A stretch of 64,000 bases of DNA from Balneicella halophila (GCF_003096835.1 NZ_QENZ01000004.1:1-64000); one strand, 5' to 3'; shown: positions 37,256-47,750, counted from the stretch's first letter. Notes: generated by a model from the sequence alone, not told the origin. Numbers and translations are program-made.

Positions 37256-39104
37256 TTTTTACTTCCTTTTCTTTTGGTGTTATAAGACTTGTTTCCATCA
37301 TGCGTTTCTCAATCCATTTTTTTGATGGAGATATCGAATCTGTTAAATATTTTTCTATTAATAAACCTGCAATTGGCGCTGCGTATCTACCTCCCCAAAC
37401 TCCATTCTCTACATATACCAACAGTGCAATTTGCGGGTTTTCAACTGGTGCAAAAGCTACAAATACAGAATGAGCTTCACCCTTGCCGGTATGTTGCACC
37501 GTACCCGTTTTACCAGCAACTCTTATATTAGGTACTCTGGCTAACGTACCTGTTCCCGAATTGACGACATTCTCCATTCCCTGATGGATGATGTCAAAAT
37601 AGTCAGCGTCAATAGCTGTTGTATGTTTCTCCGTATATTCATCTCGTTTACCTTTATCTCCAATTGATTTTACTACGTGTGGCGTATAAAAATAACCTTT
37701 ATTGGCTATTGTAGTTACCATATTAGCCATTTGTAGAGGTGTTATCATTAATTCTCCTTGTCCTATCGAAACAGAAACAATGTTTAAAGCAACCCAGTTT
37801 TTTCTCTTTAGTTTCTTGTTATAATATTCTATCGTTGGAATATTTCCAGTCCGTTGAGTGGGAAAGTCACTGCCTAGTTTTTGACCTAGACCAAATGATA
37901 TGACATAATCTCTCCAATGCTTATAACCATCCTGTACACTTCTAAATTTAGAATTATGTAATAGGTCTACAAAAAAATGACAATAAAAGGGGTTGCAAGA
38001 GTTTTGTATGGATGATAATACACCGACAGGAGAAGAATGTTCATGGCAATTCATAAAAAAGTTTCCGATGCTAGCACCGCCATGACAAGATTTTCTGTAG
38101 GAGGAAGTAATAATTCCTTCTTGCATCCCAATTCCAGCATTTATGAGTTTAAAGATTGAGCCTGGAGGATATTGCGCTAAGATAGTACGATCAAACAACG
38201 GTTTATTTTCATTATCCATGTTCAGGCTTTGATAATATTTACCCCCGTTGATACCATAAAGACTGTCTAGGTTAAACGTAGGAGAAGATAGTTTCACGAG
38301 CACCTCACCTGAGGATGGTTTGATGGCTATGACAGCTCCCCGCTTATTGTTCATAAGCTTCATTGCATATTCTTGCAGATCAATGTCGATGCATAAAGTT
38401 AGATTATTCCCAGGTATGGTTTCGATATCTCTAGCACCTTCTTCTAAGGGACCAACAATTCTTTGCTTATTGTCTTGGAGAAAAAAAGCTGCTCCTTTTT
38501 CTCCACGCAACTCTTTCTCATAGGTTTTTTCAATCCCTGCCTTGCCGATATAATCACCCAATCTATAATATTCGTCTTTTGCCAACTCTTTATCATTCAC
38601 TTCTTTTACATAGCCCATAGTGTGAGCAAGGGAAAGATAGTTGTAGGAGCGTCCTTCGGACTTTTCAAGGGTAAAGCCCGGAAACTTGTACAAGTATTCT
38701 TTCATTCTAGCGTGAAGTACTGGCGTCAGGTTATTGAATACTTTTGCATATTTAAAATAGTACCTGCTTTCTTTTGACGCTTTATCAAGTCTTTCGATTA
38801 AGTCTTCTCTTGGAATCTCTAATAGCGTTGCAAGCAATGTCGTGTCAAGTCCTTTCTCTTTAGCAATACGTGGAATAACACTTAAGGCAAAGCTATTTGT
38901 ATTATTTACTAAAAGTGTGCCTTTTCGGTCATATACTAAACCTCTTGGGGCTGTTTTTATTTCTTCAATATGCGAAATGCTTAACCCCTTGTTGCTATAT
39001 TCATCTTCAAACAATTGCAAATAAGCAAGTTGACTTATGAAAATGACTCCAACAACAATGATGACTGCTCTGATGATAAATTGGCGATTGTAATAGCTAC
39101 TCAT
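37239..39104 (-). CDS. mrdA: Penicillin-binding protein 2 (transpeptidase)
   Basis: Class B PBP cross-linking elongation-phase peptidoglycan with RodA. One N-terminal membrane helix (FIIRAVIIVVGVIFISQLA), the dimerisation domain (IEEIKTAPRGLVYDRKGTLL), the catalytic SxxK in PPGSIFKL, SIQNSCN (SxN) and KTGT in VAGKTGTVQHTG are visible. Length 621 aa. It overlaps mreD (8 bp) and rodA (17 bp). Confidence 0.95.
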   Translation of the reverse strand: MSSYYNRQFIIRAVIIVVGVIFISQLAYLQLFEDEYSNKGLSISHIEEIKTAPRGLVYDRKGTLLVNNTNSFALSVIPRIAKEKGLDTTLLATLLEIPREDLIERLDKASKESRYYFKYAKVFNNLTPVLHARMKEYLYKFPGFTLEKSEGRSYNYLSLAHTMGYVKEVNDKELAKDEYYRLGDYIGKAGIEKTYEKELRGEKGAAFFLQDNKQRIVGPLEEGARDIETIPGNNLTLCIDIDLQEYAMKLMNNKRGAVIAIKPSSGEVLVKLSSPTFNLDSLYGINGGKYYQSLNMDNENKPLFDRTILAQYPPGSIFKLINAGIGMQEGIITSSYRKSCHGGASIGNFFMNCHEHSSPVGVLSSIQNSCNPFYCHFFVDLLHNSKFRSVQDGYKHWRDYVISFGLGQKLGSDFPTQRTGNIPTIEYYNKKLKRKNWVALNIVSVSIGQGELMITPLQMANMVTTIANKGYFYTPHVVKSIGDKGKRDEYTEKHTTAIDADYFDIIHQGMENVVNSGTGTLARVPNIRVAGKTGTVQHTGKGEAHSVFVAFAPVENPQIALLVYVENGVWGGRYAAPIAGLLIEKYLTDSISPSKKWIEKRMMETSLITPKEKEVKNDSIQ

Positions 39105-39615
39105 TGCTAAGCTCTTTTCTAGATTTGAAAATACTAAAAAGTAGTAAGATAATGAAAGTAGCTATAGCAGATGAAACGAAAGCTTTGTAAAGGAAGAAGA
39201 AAAAATAGTTGAAATTAAAATTCCATAATATGAATGCCAATGCATGGTAGATAAAAAGAAGAATAAACATTGCTAGAGTGTAGCGAAGCTTCCCCATTGT
39301 TTGAAATGAAAAGCTTGATTCTTCTCCTAAAGCTTGTTGTGAAAAAACATTCACTATTGCTGGTTGAATAAAAACAATAAACACAGCAGAAAATGCATGA
39401 ACTCCCCAGGAATTTACCATAGCATCTATAAACAATCCAGTGAGAAAAGCAATAAGCAACACTATTGTACGGGGAATGGTATAGAGTATGCGAAATAGAA
39501 GTATTAGAAAAATATAGGGTGTATAGACCATGGTAGGTCTAAAGTAAAGAAGTAATGCCATTTGCAATAACAATACTCCTGTCCACCAAATTATATTTTT
39601 TATAAAATTACTCAT
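39097..39615 (-). CDS. mreD: Rod-shape-determining protein MreD
   Basis: A 172-aa integral membrane protein with about five hydrophobic segments (VLLLQMALLLYF; YIFLILLFRIL; IVLLIAFLTGLFIDAMVNSWG). Sequence similarity in this family is low, so the call rests on size, the LxGLFIDxxxxxxGxH element and the fixed place between mreC and mrdA. Confidence 0.9.
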   Translation of the reverse strand: MSNFIKNIIWWTGVLLLQMALLLYFRPTMVYTPYIFLILLFRILYTIPRTIVLLIAFLTGLFIDAMVNSWGVHAFSAVFIVFIQPAIVNVFSQQALGEESSFSFQTMGKLRYTLAMFILLFIYHALAFILWNFNFNYFFFFLYKAFVSSAIATFIILLLFSIFKSRKELSNE

Positions 39616-40414
39616 TATTTACCAGACTGTCTAATTGTGGTTTGTCAATATTTTCAACAATGTAAACATTTTGAAGCTTTGAAAAATTGGTAGAAACCTT
39701 TACTCGTAATGACAACGACTTCCCTAAATCTGCTTTCTCCACAGATTCTACTAAACCTATTAATTCTCCACTTGGATAAATTGTAGAATTGTTATTTGTG
39801 AAAACGGAATCATTCTGCTGGATGGTAAGGTGAAGAGGCACTCCTTTTACATCAATATACCTAAAGTCAGTCCCGTCCCATGAAGTATTGGCACTTAGAG
39901 TGTTGCCGTCAACAGATACTAAACAGCTAAAAGAGGTGTTAATCATGGGCATGACGGAGGCATAATCTTCTGTAACAGCATAGACTACACCCACTAATCC
40001 TGTGGAAGATACTACCGCCATATCAGAACGTATACCATCTTTGTATCCTTTATTTACAACAATAATGTTGTCAGGAGCTCCTATAGAATTGTAAGCTACT
40101 TTTGCAGGTATATAATGATATTGTCCAGCAATTTCTCTTGGAGGAGAGCTCACCAAAACACTTTTGTTTTTTAGTTCTTCTGCTAACCGAGCATTTTCGC
40201 TAATAAGGCTCCTATTTTCAGAAGCTAAATTAAGATAGTTATCCCATACAGTAAATGTATTAAGAAAGTTGGTGCGAATAGCTGTAGTCGTTTGAAATAA
40301 AAAAGAATTTTGATAAACATTTAATGAAAGTAATAGCCAAAGGGCAATAGCCTCTAGAAAAATAAAAACAATTAAAGTTTTAAATCGCTTCCAAATAATG
40401 GAGAGAATTCCCAT
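39608..40414 (-). CDS. mreC: Rod-shape-determining protein MreC
   Basis: Bitopic membrane protein linking MreB to the periplasmic synthesis machinery. One N-terminal helix (TLIVFIFLEAIALWLLLS), a coiled coil (LASENRSLISENARLAEELKNKS) and a periplasmic beta domain (VAYNSIGAPDNIIVVNKGYKDGI; STGLVGVVYAV; GELIGLVESV). Length 268 aa. It overlaps mreD by 8 bp. Confidence 0.95.
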   Translation of the reverse strand: MGILSIIWKRFKTLIVFIFLEAIALWLLLSLNVYQNSFLFQTTTAIRTNFLNTFTVWDNYLNLASENRSLISENARLAEELKNKSVLVSSPPREIAGQYHYIPAKVAYNSIGAPDNIIVVNKGYKDGIRSDMAVVSSTGLVGVVYAVTEDYASVMPMINTSFSCLVSVDGNTLSANTSWDGTDFRYIDVKGVPLHLTIQQNDSVFTNNNSTIYPSGELIGLVESVEKADLGKSLSLRVKVSTNFSKLQNVYIVENIDKPQLDSLVNNE

Positions 40415-40441
40415 AGTTATTGGTTCTCACTATTTTCTATT

Positions 40442-41461
40442 TTATCTAAAAAGAACAGCTTGGTATTTTTTGCTATGTTTCAAAGCAATGCCAGTACCAC
40501 GAGCAACAGCCTTCAAAGGATCTTCTGCAATATGGAAAGGAATACCTATTTTCTTTTCAAGCCTTTTGTCAAGTCCACGTAATAATGCACCGCCACCCGC
40601 AAGATAAATGCCATTTCTTACGATATCTGCGTAAAGTTCTGGTGGTGTTTGTTCTAAAGCGTCCAAAATGGCAAACTCTATTTTATTAATCGATTTCTCA
40701 ATAGCATGAGCTACCTCTTGATAAACAACAGGTACGTTTACAGGTAAAGATGTAATTTGATTTGGACCAGAAACGCTGTATTCTCCTGGTGGGTCCTCAA
40801 GCTCTGAGGTTGCTGCACCGACATGTATTTTTATTTGCTCGGCAGTTCGTTCACCAATTTTAATATTATGCTGATGACGCATATATTCCGTAATATCTTG
40901 AGTAAATTCATCACCCGCAACTCGTATGGATTTATTAGTTACAATACCACCTAGGGCAATCACTGCAATTTCTGTAGTACCTCCACCTATATCCACAATC
41001 ATATTGCCTTCTGGCGCTGAAACATCAATGCCCATACCAATAGCCGCTGCAACAGGTTCATAAATCATATAAACATCGCGACCTTGTGCATTCTGCGCAG
41101 AGTCACGCACCGCACGCATTTCTACTTCAGTACCTCCAGAAGGAACGCAAACAACCATCTTTAGTGAACGTGGAAATATGCTTGAACGCTTCGTAATCTT
41201 CTTTAAGAAGCCCGTAAGCATTTTCTCTGCAGCATTGTAGTCAGCAATAACCCCATCACGTAGTGGACGGATAGTTACCAAATCATCGTGAGTACGTCCA
41301 AGCATCATTTGTGCCTCTGTGCCAAGTGCTACAAGTTTCTTTGTAGAACGGTCAACAGTAACAATAGAAGGTTCATTAATGACAATTTTATCATTAAGGA
41401 TGATTATTATATTTGCGGTGCCTAAGTCAATAGCAACCTCTTCTGTTAAAAATGAAAACAT
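40442..41461 (-). CDS. mreB: Cell-shape actin homologue MreB
   Basis: Actin-like ATPase organising lateral wall synthesis. Family blocks: VAIDLGTANIIIILND, PSGGTEVEMRAVRDSAQ, IYEPVAAAIGMGIDV, MIVDIGGGTTEIAVIALGG and IYLAGGGALLRGLDKRL. The usual VC-PSG-T motif is present. Length 339 aa. It lies 68 bp after purH and 27 bp before mreC. Confidence 0.96.
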   Translation of the reverse strand: MFSFLTEEVAIDLGTANIIIILNDKIVINEPSIVTVDRSTKKLVALGTEAQMMLGRTHDDLVTIRPLRDGVIADYNAAEKMLTGFLKKITKRSSIFPRSLKMVVCVPSGGTEVEMRAVRDSAQNAQGRDVYMIYEPVAAAIGMGIDVSAPEGNMIVDIGGGTTEIAVIALGGIVTNKSIRVAGDEFTQDITEYMRHQHNIKIGERTAEQIKIHVGAATSELEDPPGEYSVSGPNQITSLPVNVPVVYQEVAHAIEKSINKIEFAILDALEQTPPELYADIVRNGIYLAGGGALLRGLDKRLEKKIGIPFHIAEDPLKAVARGTGIALKHSKKYQAVLFR

Positions 41462-41529
41462 ATCTTATCTTATTTCGAATTGCCTAAAATACAAAAATTG
41501 AACATATAACTAGGCTTTTTTTACATTTT

Positions 41530-43059
41530 TTAATGTTTAAAATGGCGTTGGTGAGTAAACATCATCGCTATCCCTAATTTATTTGCAGCATCTATAGAGT
41601 CCTGATCCTTTACAGAACCGCCTGGTTGAATGATAGCTGTAATGCCAGCTTTAGCAGCCAATTCAACACAATCTGGGAAAGGGAAGAAGGCATCAGAAGC
41701 AAGAACAGCTCCTTTTGATTTGTCTCCCGCTTGTCTTACTGCTATTTCTAATGCACCGATTCGGCTTACTTGACCCGAACCGATTCCTACAGATCGTTTG
41801 TTCTTAGCGAGAGCTATTCCATTTGATTTAGTATGTTTTACCATCTTCCACGCAAAAAGCAAATCTTTCTTTTCTTCATCTGTAGGGTGTTTCTCTGTAA
41901 CTACCTCTAAAGAACCTTCATTGTAAAGTTCAAGGTCAGCATCTTGCAAAAGTAAACCTCCTAATACTGTTTTGGCTACTGTAGAGTTTGGTATTGTTTT
42001 CTCTATATTTTCTAGTTGAAGAATTCGGACATTTTTCTTCTTTGTAAGAATGTTTAGTGCATCATCAGTGTAATTGGGAGCAATAATAACTTCTAGGAAA
42101 ATTTTACTCATTTGTTCAGCTGTTGTGACATCGATTTCTCTATTAGCAAGAACAATACCTCCAAAAATAGAAATTGGGTCTGCTTCATAAGCTTTACAGA
42201 ATGCCTCTGCGATGGTGTCCGCAGAACCAATACCACATGCCGTTCCATGCTTAACCGCTACTATGGTAGGTTCAGAAAATTCTTTCAATGTTTCTAAGCC
42301 TCCGTTAGTATCACTAATGTTATTGTAGGAAAGTTCTTTCCCGTGCAATTTTTTAGCATTGGTTAATAATCCCTTTTCTAATTTTATTTGCTTGTAATAT
42401 GCTGCAGATTGGTGTGGATTTTCTCCATAGCGTAAGTCTTGAACTTTATCAAAAGTAAGTGTGAGCTGTTCTGGAGCCTTTATATTGTGTTTCTGATTAA
42501 AATAAGAGGCAATCATTGCATCGTAATGTGCAGTATGATTAAACACTTTAGCTGCTAGCCTTTCCTTTGTTTCTAGCGATACGGAATTATAGGTTTGTAA
42601 TTCTTCAAGAATCGTATTATAATCCTCTGGATGTATGACAACTGCAACATCTTCATAATTTTTTGCAGCAGCTCGTAGCATAGTTGGTCCCCCAATATCG
42701 ATATTTTCGATAATATCTTCGTGAGAAGCTCCCGCGTTGAGTGTCTCTCTAAATGGATACAAATTGCAGACTACAATATCAATTCCTTCAATTTCAAGAT
42801 CTTTTGCACTTTCTTGGTGCGCTTTATCATTTCTTTTAAATAAGATACCACCTTCAATACGAGGATGTAATGTTTTTATTCGTCCTTCAAAGCATTCGGG
42901 GAAATTTGTATAGTCCGAAACTTCTATTGCTGGAATTTCATTTTCTCTCAGGAGTTTACATGTTCCTCCTGAGGAAATAATTTCATATCCTAGTTTTATT
43001 AAAGATTTTGCAAAATCTACAATTCCTGTTTTATCGCTTACACTAATGAGAGCTTTCAT
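41530..43059 (-). CDS. purH: Bifunctional AICAR transformylase / IMP cyclohydrolase
   Basis: Performs the last two steps of IMP synthesis. The N-terminal MGS-like cyclohydrolase domain (LISVSDKTGIVDFAKSL, then HPRIEGGILFKRN) precedes the transformylase domain with DLRYGENPHQSAAYY, VAVKHGTACGIG and the C-terminal TDGFFPF-like DAFFPFPDCVELAAKAGI, then IIQPGGSVKD. Length 509 aa. In this phylum purH commonly heads the mre cluster. Confidence 0.96.
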   Translation of the reverse strand: MKALISVSDKTGIVDFAKSLIKLGYEIISSGGTCKLLRENEIPAIEVSDYTNFPECFEGRIKTLHPRIEGGILFKRNDKAHQESAKDLEIEGIDIVVCNLYPFRETLNAGASHEDIIENIDIGGPTMLRAAAKNYEDVAVVIHPEDYNTILEELQTYNSVSLETKERLAAKVFNHTAHYDAMIASYFNQKHNIKAPEQLTLTFDKVQDLRYGENPHQSAAYYKQIKLEKGLLTNAKKLHGKELSYNNISDTNGGLETLKEFSEPTIVAVKHGTACGIGSADTIAEAFCKAYEADPISIFGGIVLANREIDVTTAEQMSKIFLEVIIAPNYTDDALNILTKKKNVRILQLENIEKTIPNSTVAKTVLGGLLLQDADLELYNEGSLEVVTEKHPTDEEKKDLLFAWKMVKHTKSNGIALAKNKRSVGIGSGQVSRIGALEIAVRQAGDKSKGAVLASDAFFPFPDCVELAAKAGITAIIQPGGSVKDQDSIDAANKLGIAMMFTHQRHFKH

Positions 43060-43137
43060 TTATTAACTTTTTACTTTATAGAGTTTTAAAATACACACTC
43101 TGTTTCTGGAAGAAAATAGAGAGAAATAATTGTTTTG

Positions 43138-43145
43138 CAAAGGTA
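43138..43145 (-). promoter_or_regulatory. Promoter -7 element of purH-mre operon
   Basis: TACCTTTG on the minus strand, exact consensus, 78 bp before the purH start. No other strong match was seen before mreB, so purH and the shape genes may share it. Confidence 0.5.
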
Positions 43146-43172
43146 ATAAATGCACTTGGCAATATAAAATGA

Positions 43173-44537
43173 TTATAATGCGAAATAATCAAAAAAGAAT
43201 TTACCAATGGAAAGGTAACAAAATAATCCAACGATATCATTTATAGTAGTAATAAATGGACCTGTTGCCAAGGCTGGGTCTATCTTTACTTTATTGAGTG
43301 CTAAGGGTACTATCGTCCCAAAAATAGAGGCAAATACCATGACTACTAATAAGGCGACTGAGGCGGCATAAGTTAGAGCTTGGGAGCTCCCAAAGAAATA
43401 ATTGAAAACAAATAATGCTAAAGCACATATAGCTCCCATGATTAGGGAACTCAATAATTCTCTAAATAATCTTGAGAATGTACTTTTTACTCCTAAAGTA
43501 TTGTTAGCAAGCCCTTGAACAATAATTGCAGAAGACTGTACTCCCACATTACCTCCCATAGCGGCAATCAGTGTTAAGAAAAATGCCATAGAGGGATGGA
43601 TAGCCAACTGTCCTTCGTAGGTGCTAATAATTACGGAACTTAAAATTCCACCAATTAAACCAATTACTAGCCAGGGTAATCTTGCTCTTACTTGGCGTCC
43701 AAGCTTATCTGAGGGTTCTACATCTTCTGCAAAACCAGACATCATTTGGTAGTCGCGATCAGCCTCCTCACGAGCAATGTCAATAACATCATCAACGGTG
43801 ATACGACCGACCAGTCTGCCTAAAGTATCAACAACTGGGAGTACTACCATATCATACTTACTCATCATGCTGGCAACATCATTTTCATGAGTACTTGTAT
43901 TTACATAAATAACATTTGGGTCGTAAATATCTTTAACACTTTTGGAGGTGCGATTTAGAATTAAATCTTTCAAGGTAAGCACACCTTTCAACATGCCAAA
44001 ATTATTAACTACGTAGATGTAATAGATTTCATCAATATTTTCTGCTTGTCTGGTCAGTTCTTTTAGACATTCTATTACAGTATCATCCTCTCGTACGATG
44101 ACCATCTCCTTTGCCATCAATCCACCCGCAGTGTCTTCTTCGTAATTAAGAAGATCAACAATATCTGCCAAGAGTTCTCTGTCATCAATCTGTGCCAGTA
44201 CCGCTTCTCTCTGCTCATTAGACATTTGACCGAGAACGTCAGCCGCATCATCGGAGTCCATTCTTTTAATGAATTTACTCGCAATAGCTTTCGGAGGCAA
44301 AACTTCAATAAAACGTAATAAATTATCTTCCTCTATCTCTGTAAGAGTGTCAGCAGCTAAATCGTCACCTAATAACAGGAAAATATACTTTGCCTCTTCA
44401 ATCGTTAAATCATCAAAGATCTCGGCAATATCAGCAGGGTGTAAATCATTGATAAGTCCTAAGATGACGGTTTTATCATCATTAGAAATAGCAGCTTGAA
44501 GTTGATCTATATATTCTTTGGTTTTTACAAACTGCAT
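43173..44537 (-). CDS. mgtE: Magnesium transporter MgtE
   Basis: Homodimeric Mg2+ channel. It has an N-terminal helical domain (LHPADIAEIFDDLTIEEAKY), two CBS domains (about 135-250: ELTRQAENIDEIYYIYVV; VLPVVDTLGRLVGRITVDDV) and five C-terminal membrane helices with the pore motif AMGGNVGVQSSAIIVQGLA. Length 454 aa. It is the third gene after PBP1A and rsmA on the same strand. Confidence 0.95.
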   Translation of the reverse strand: MQFVKTKEYIDQLQAAISNDDKTVILGLINDLHPADIAEIFDDLTIEEAKYIFLLLGDDLAADTLTEIEEDNLLRFIEVLPPKAIASKFIKRMDSDDAADVLGQMSNEQREAVLAQIDDRELLADIVDLLNYEEDTAGGLMAKEMVIVREDDTVIECLKELTRQAENIDEIYYIYVVNNFGMLKGVLTLKDLILNRTSKSVKDIYDPNVIYVNTSTHENDVASMMSKYDMVVLPVVDTLGRLVGRITVDDVIDIAREEADRDYQMMSGFAEDVEPSDKLGRQVRARLPWLVIGLIGGILSSVIISTYEGQLAIHPSMAFFLTLIAAMGGNVGVQSSAIIVQGLANNTLGVKSTFSRLFRELLSSLIMGAICALALFVFNYFFGSSQALTYAASVALLVVMVFASIFGTIVPLALNKVKIDPALATGPFITTINDIVGLFCYLSIGKFFFDYFAL

Positions 44538-44555
44538 AGGTTCAGAGTTTTTATG

Positions 44556-45323
44556 TTAAACACTTTCGATTAGGCGTGTCAAAGATACAAAATCTTCTAC
44601 ACCTAATTGCTCTGGACGCTTGTTCATAATGTGATTATCAATTTTTTTATCTCCCAAAATAGGTTTTAATGAATTACTCAACATCTTTCTGCGTTGATTA
44701 AATCCAGTTTTTACCACATTTTTAAATAATTGTTTATCACAATTAATGCTTGTTTCATAATCACTACGCCGGGTGAGACGTATGACCCCAGAATCTACTT
44801 TAGGAGGTGGATTGAAAACTTGAGGCGGTACCTTAAACAAAAACTCAATGTCGTAATATGCTTGTAACAGTACGCTCAAAATTCCATATTGTTTGTTATT
44901 GGGAGGGGAGCTAATACGCTGTGCCACTTCATATTGTATCATGCATACTATTTGAGGTATGCGCTCAACAGCATCAAGTATTTTGAAGAATATTTGCGAT
45001 GAAATATTGTAAGGTAAATTTCCAATAATAGAAAAACTCTTCATGGGAAGAGTATCAAAATCAAGCTTCAAAAAATCCTGCTCTAATAGATTTTGGGTGA
45101 GTGTGGGATAGGTTGCATTTAGGTATTCGATAGATTCAGTATCTACTTCGATAAGATAGAATGGAACTTCTTTATCTTTTAACCATTGTGTGAGAACTCC
45201 AGTGCCAGGACCAATTTCTAGCACCGCTTCAGCAGATGAAAAATCTAAAGCATTTACGATTTTTTGTGCAATATTCTCATCTGTTAAAAAATGTTGTCCG
45301 AGTTTCTTTTTTGGAGTGACCAT
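44556..45323 (-). CDS. rsmA: 16S rRNA dimethyladenosine transferase
   Basis: Dimethylates A1518 and A1519 of 16S rRNA. The start MVTPKKKLGQHFLTDENIAQKI, the SAM motif VLEIGPGTGVLTQWL, the catalytic IIGNLPYNISSQIFFKIL and VFNPPPKVDSGVIRL are all present. Length 255 aa. It sits 6 bp after the PBP1A gene, suggesting cotranscription. Confidence 0.96.
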   Translation of the reverse strand: MVTPKKKLGQHFLTDENIAQKIVNALDFSSAEAVLEIGPGTGVLTQWLKDKEVPFYLIEVDTESIEYLNATYPTLTQNLLEQDFLKLDFDTLPMKSFSIIGNLPYNISSQIFFKILDAVERIPQIVCMIQYEVAQRISSPPNNKQYGILSVLLQAYYDIEFLFKVPPQVFNPPPKVDSGVIRLTRRSDYETSINCDKQLFKNVVKTGFNQRRKMLSNSLKPILGDKKIDNHIMNKRPEQLGVEDFVSLTRLIESV

Positions 45324-45329
45324 CTATTC

Positions 45330-47687
45330 TTAAATTTCGAAATCAATAACTTCTTCCTCTTCAATGGTCTCTGGATTTTCTTCATCAGGATTATCATCGC
45401 AGTTCAAATCTACATTATATCTAACAGGAGGAGTAAAATAGTCTCTGGGCATATTTATGGTTTCGTCAGCATAGACTTTCTGAATAAATAATCCAAATAT
45501 TGGTAATGCCATGTTTGCTCCTTGTCCGTAGGCTATTTGTTGAAAATGAACAGAGCGATCTTCGCCCCCTACCCAAGTTCCTGTAACCAAATAAGGATTT
45601 AGACTCATAAACCATCCGTCAGAATGGTTATCTGTAGTTCCTGTTTTTCCGCCCCAAGGAGCATCAATCTTATAACGGTGTCTTAAGCGTTGTCCTGTTC
45701 CTTGTTGAACGACGTTACGTAAAAGTTCGGTCATCGTATAGGCTGTTTCTTCAGACATCACTTCCCGTGTATTGGTTGTAAATTCTGCAATAACGTCTCC
45801 GTTTTTATTTTCAATTCTAGATACAAAAATAGGCTCTGCATAGACACCCTTGTTGGCAAAAGTACCGTAGGCACCTACCATTTCTTTCACAGTAACATCA
45901 GGTATTCCTAAGGAAAGTGCAGGAACAGGATCTAAAGGACTTACAATTCCCATATTTCTAGCAACTTTTACAATTGCCTCAGGAGTAAATTGTTTTAGTA
46001 CCCAAGCTGTGATGTTATTTACAGAATTCGTTAAACCCCATTTGAGTGTTACCATTTCACCTTCTCTTGCTTTTCCTGAGTTTTTAGGAGTCCATGTATT
46101 TCCATCAGGCAAAATAAAAGTTTGTGGGACATTTAATGTTTTTACACAAGGGCTCATGCCTTCTTGTAATGCTACAGTATAAAGGAGAGGTTTGAACGTT
46201 GATCCAACTTGGCGCTTCCCTTTAGTAACCATATCGTACATAAAGTGGCTGTAATCTGCACCGCCTACATACGCTTTTACTTTCCCTGTTCCAGGCTCCA
46301 TTGCCATAAATCCGCCACGAAGCAAGCCTTTGTAGTATCGGATAGAGTCGTAAGGAGTAAGGACAGTGTCTTTCAGCTCCTCCCATGTAAAAATAGACAT
46401 GGATTGTTCCTTATTAAAACTGTCCAATATTTCTTTTTTCGTTTTGCCGTCTGCTTGGAGATTATAGTAGCGGTCACTATTCTTCACGCCTCGCTCCATT
46501 ATCTTATCTATTTCCTTTTGTGTAATACCGGTGAAGGGTTTCGTTTTGTTATTCCTAGATAGTTTATCGAACAATGGCTGTAGATTTTTCCCAATATGTT
46601 CTCTCATAGCTTCCTCTGCATAGCGTTGCATACGAGAGTCTACAGTGGTGTAGATTTTAAGACCATCTTCGTAGATATTGTAAGTAGAGCCATCAGGTTT
46701 CGTATTTTTAATACACCATCCGTAAAGAGGATTATTCTCCCATTGGATAGAATCTTCATAGAATTGTTGTTGTTGCCAACCTCTGTAATTTTCTTTTTCA
46801 GGCTTCTTTGCAGTTAAGACACCTCGCAGATATTCTCTAAGGTAAGTCCCAGTACCACTTTTATGATCTTCCTTTTGATAATTCAATACAATTGGTTGTG
46901 TTTTTGTCAAGTCATATACAGCACGATTAATGTACCCATTCCGTAGCATTTGATTCAATACTACATTTCTTCGATTCAGTGCATTATCCATGTATAGTCT
47001 TGGATTGTACAGAGCAGGATTTTTACACATTCCTACTAAAACAGCAACCTCATTAAGATTGAGGTCTTCTGGTGATTTGTTAAAGTAAACCTTTGCAGCC
47101 ATTCTAATTCCTACAGCTTGGTAAAGAAAGTCGTAGGTGTTAAGATACATTGTGATAATTTCTTCTTTGGTATAGTTACGTTCTAATTTTACCGCCATCA
47201 CCCATTCTCTAAGCTTTCGAAGAACCAATTCGGGTTTGCTAAATTTTTTTTCTCTGGGGAATAGGTTTTTAGCCAATTGTTGAGTGATGGTACTTCCGCC
47301 ACCATCTTTACCCATTTTTATTATTGCACGAAGTACCCCTTTTCCGTCAATACCGGAATGTTCGTAAAAACGCTCATCTTCTGTGGCTACGAGTGCATCC
47401 ACTAAGTGCTGTGGAATATCTTTATATTCAGAATAGACTCGATTTCTTTTATACGCATACCTACCAATTGCTTTTCCATCGGCAGTATATACTTCAGAGG
47501 CAAATTCGTTTTGATTTCCAGAAAGATCTTTAACTGAGGGCATATAGCCTAATAAGCCCATGTCGATAACGATAAGGAGTCCAACAACGAAAAGGATAAT
47601 TACTGTGAATGCAATCCAAAAACGACGTATCCACTTGCCATGCCCCTTTTTTTCTTTCTTATTTGTTTTAGTTGACTTTTTAACCAT
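45330..47687 (-). CDS. mrcA: Penicillin-binding protein 1A (bifunctional)
   Basis: Class A PBP with a membrane helix (FWIAFTVIILFVVGLLIVIDM), a GT51 glycosyltransferase domain (TEDERFYEHSGIDGKGVLRA; GGSTITQQLAKNLF) and a transpeptidase domain with catalytic SxxK in GSTFKPLLY, SVN in TNSVNNITA and KTGT in GGKTGTTDNHSDGW. Length 785 aa. The C-terminus is Asp/Glu-rich (ETIEEEEVIDFEI). Confidence 0.95.
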   Translation of the reverse strand: MVKKSTKTNKKEKKGHGKWIRRFWIAFTVIILFVVGLLIVIDMGLLGYMPSVKDLSGNQNEFASEVYTADGKAIGRYAYKRNRVYSEYKDIPQHLVDALVATEDERFYEHSGIDGKGVLRAIIKMGKDGGGSTITQQLAKNLFPREKKFSKPELVLRKLREWVMAVKLERNYTKEEIITMYLNTYDFLYQAVGIRMAAKVYFNKSPEDLNLNEVAVLVGMCKNPALYNPRLYMDNALNRRNVVLNQMLRNGYINRAVYDLTKTQPIVLNYQKEDHKSGTGTYLREYLRGVLTAKKPEKENYRGWQQQQFYEDSIQWENNPLYGWCIKNTKPDGSTYNIYEDGLKIYTTVDSRMQRYAEEAMREHIGKNLQPLFDKLSRNNKTKPFTGITQKEIDKIMERGVKNSDRYYNLQADGKTKKEILDSFNKEQSMSIFTWEELKDTVLTPYDSIRYYKGLLRGGFMAMEPGTGKVKAYVGGADYSHFMYDMVTKGKRQVGSTFKPLLYTVALQEGMSPCVKTLNVPQTFILPDGNTWTPKNSGKAREGEMVTLKWGLTNSVNNITAWVLKQFTPEAIVKVARNMGIVSPLDPVPALSLGIPDVTVKEMVGAYGTFANKGVYAEPIFVSRIENKNGDVIAEFTTNTREVMSEETAYTMTELLRNVVQQGTGQRLRHRYKIDAPWGGKTGTTDNHSDGWFMSLNPYLVTGTWVGGEDRSVHFQQIAYGQGANMALPIFGLFIQKVYADETINMPRDYFTPPVRYNVDLNCDDNPDEENPETIEEEEVIDFEI

Positions 47688-47742
47688 TTTTTTGATGAAT
47701 TGATAGAAGATTTTTTAACAAAAATCCTGCTAAATACTTATG

Positions 47743-47750
47743 CAAAATTA
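47743..47750 (-). promoter_or_regulatory. Promoter -7 element of the PBP1A operon
   Basis: TAATTTTG on the minus strand, 55 bp before the ATG at 47687. It is divergent from the megL promoter 86 bp away. Confidence 0.5.
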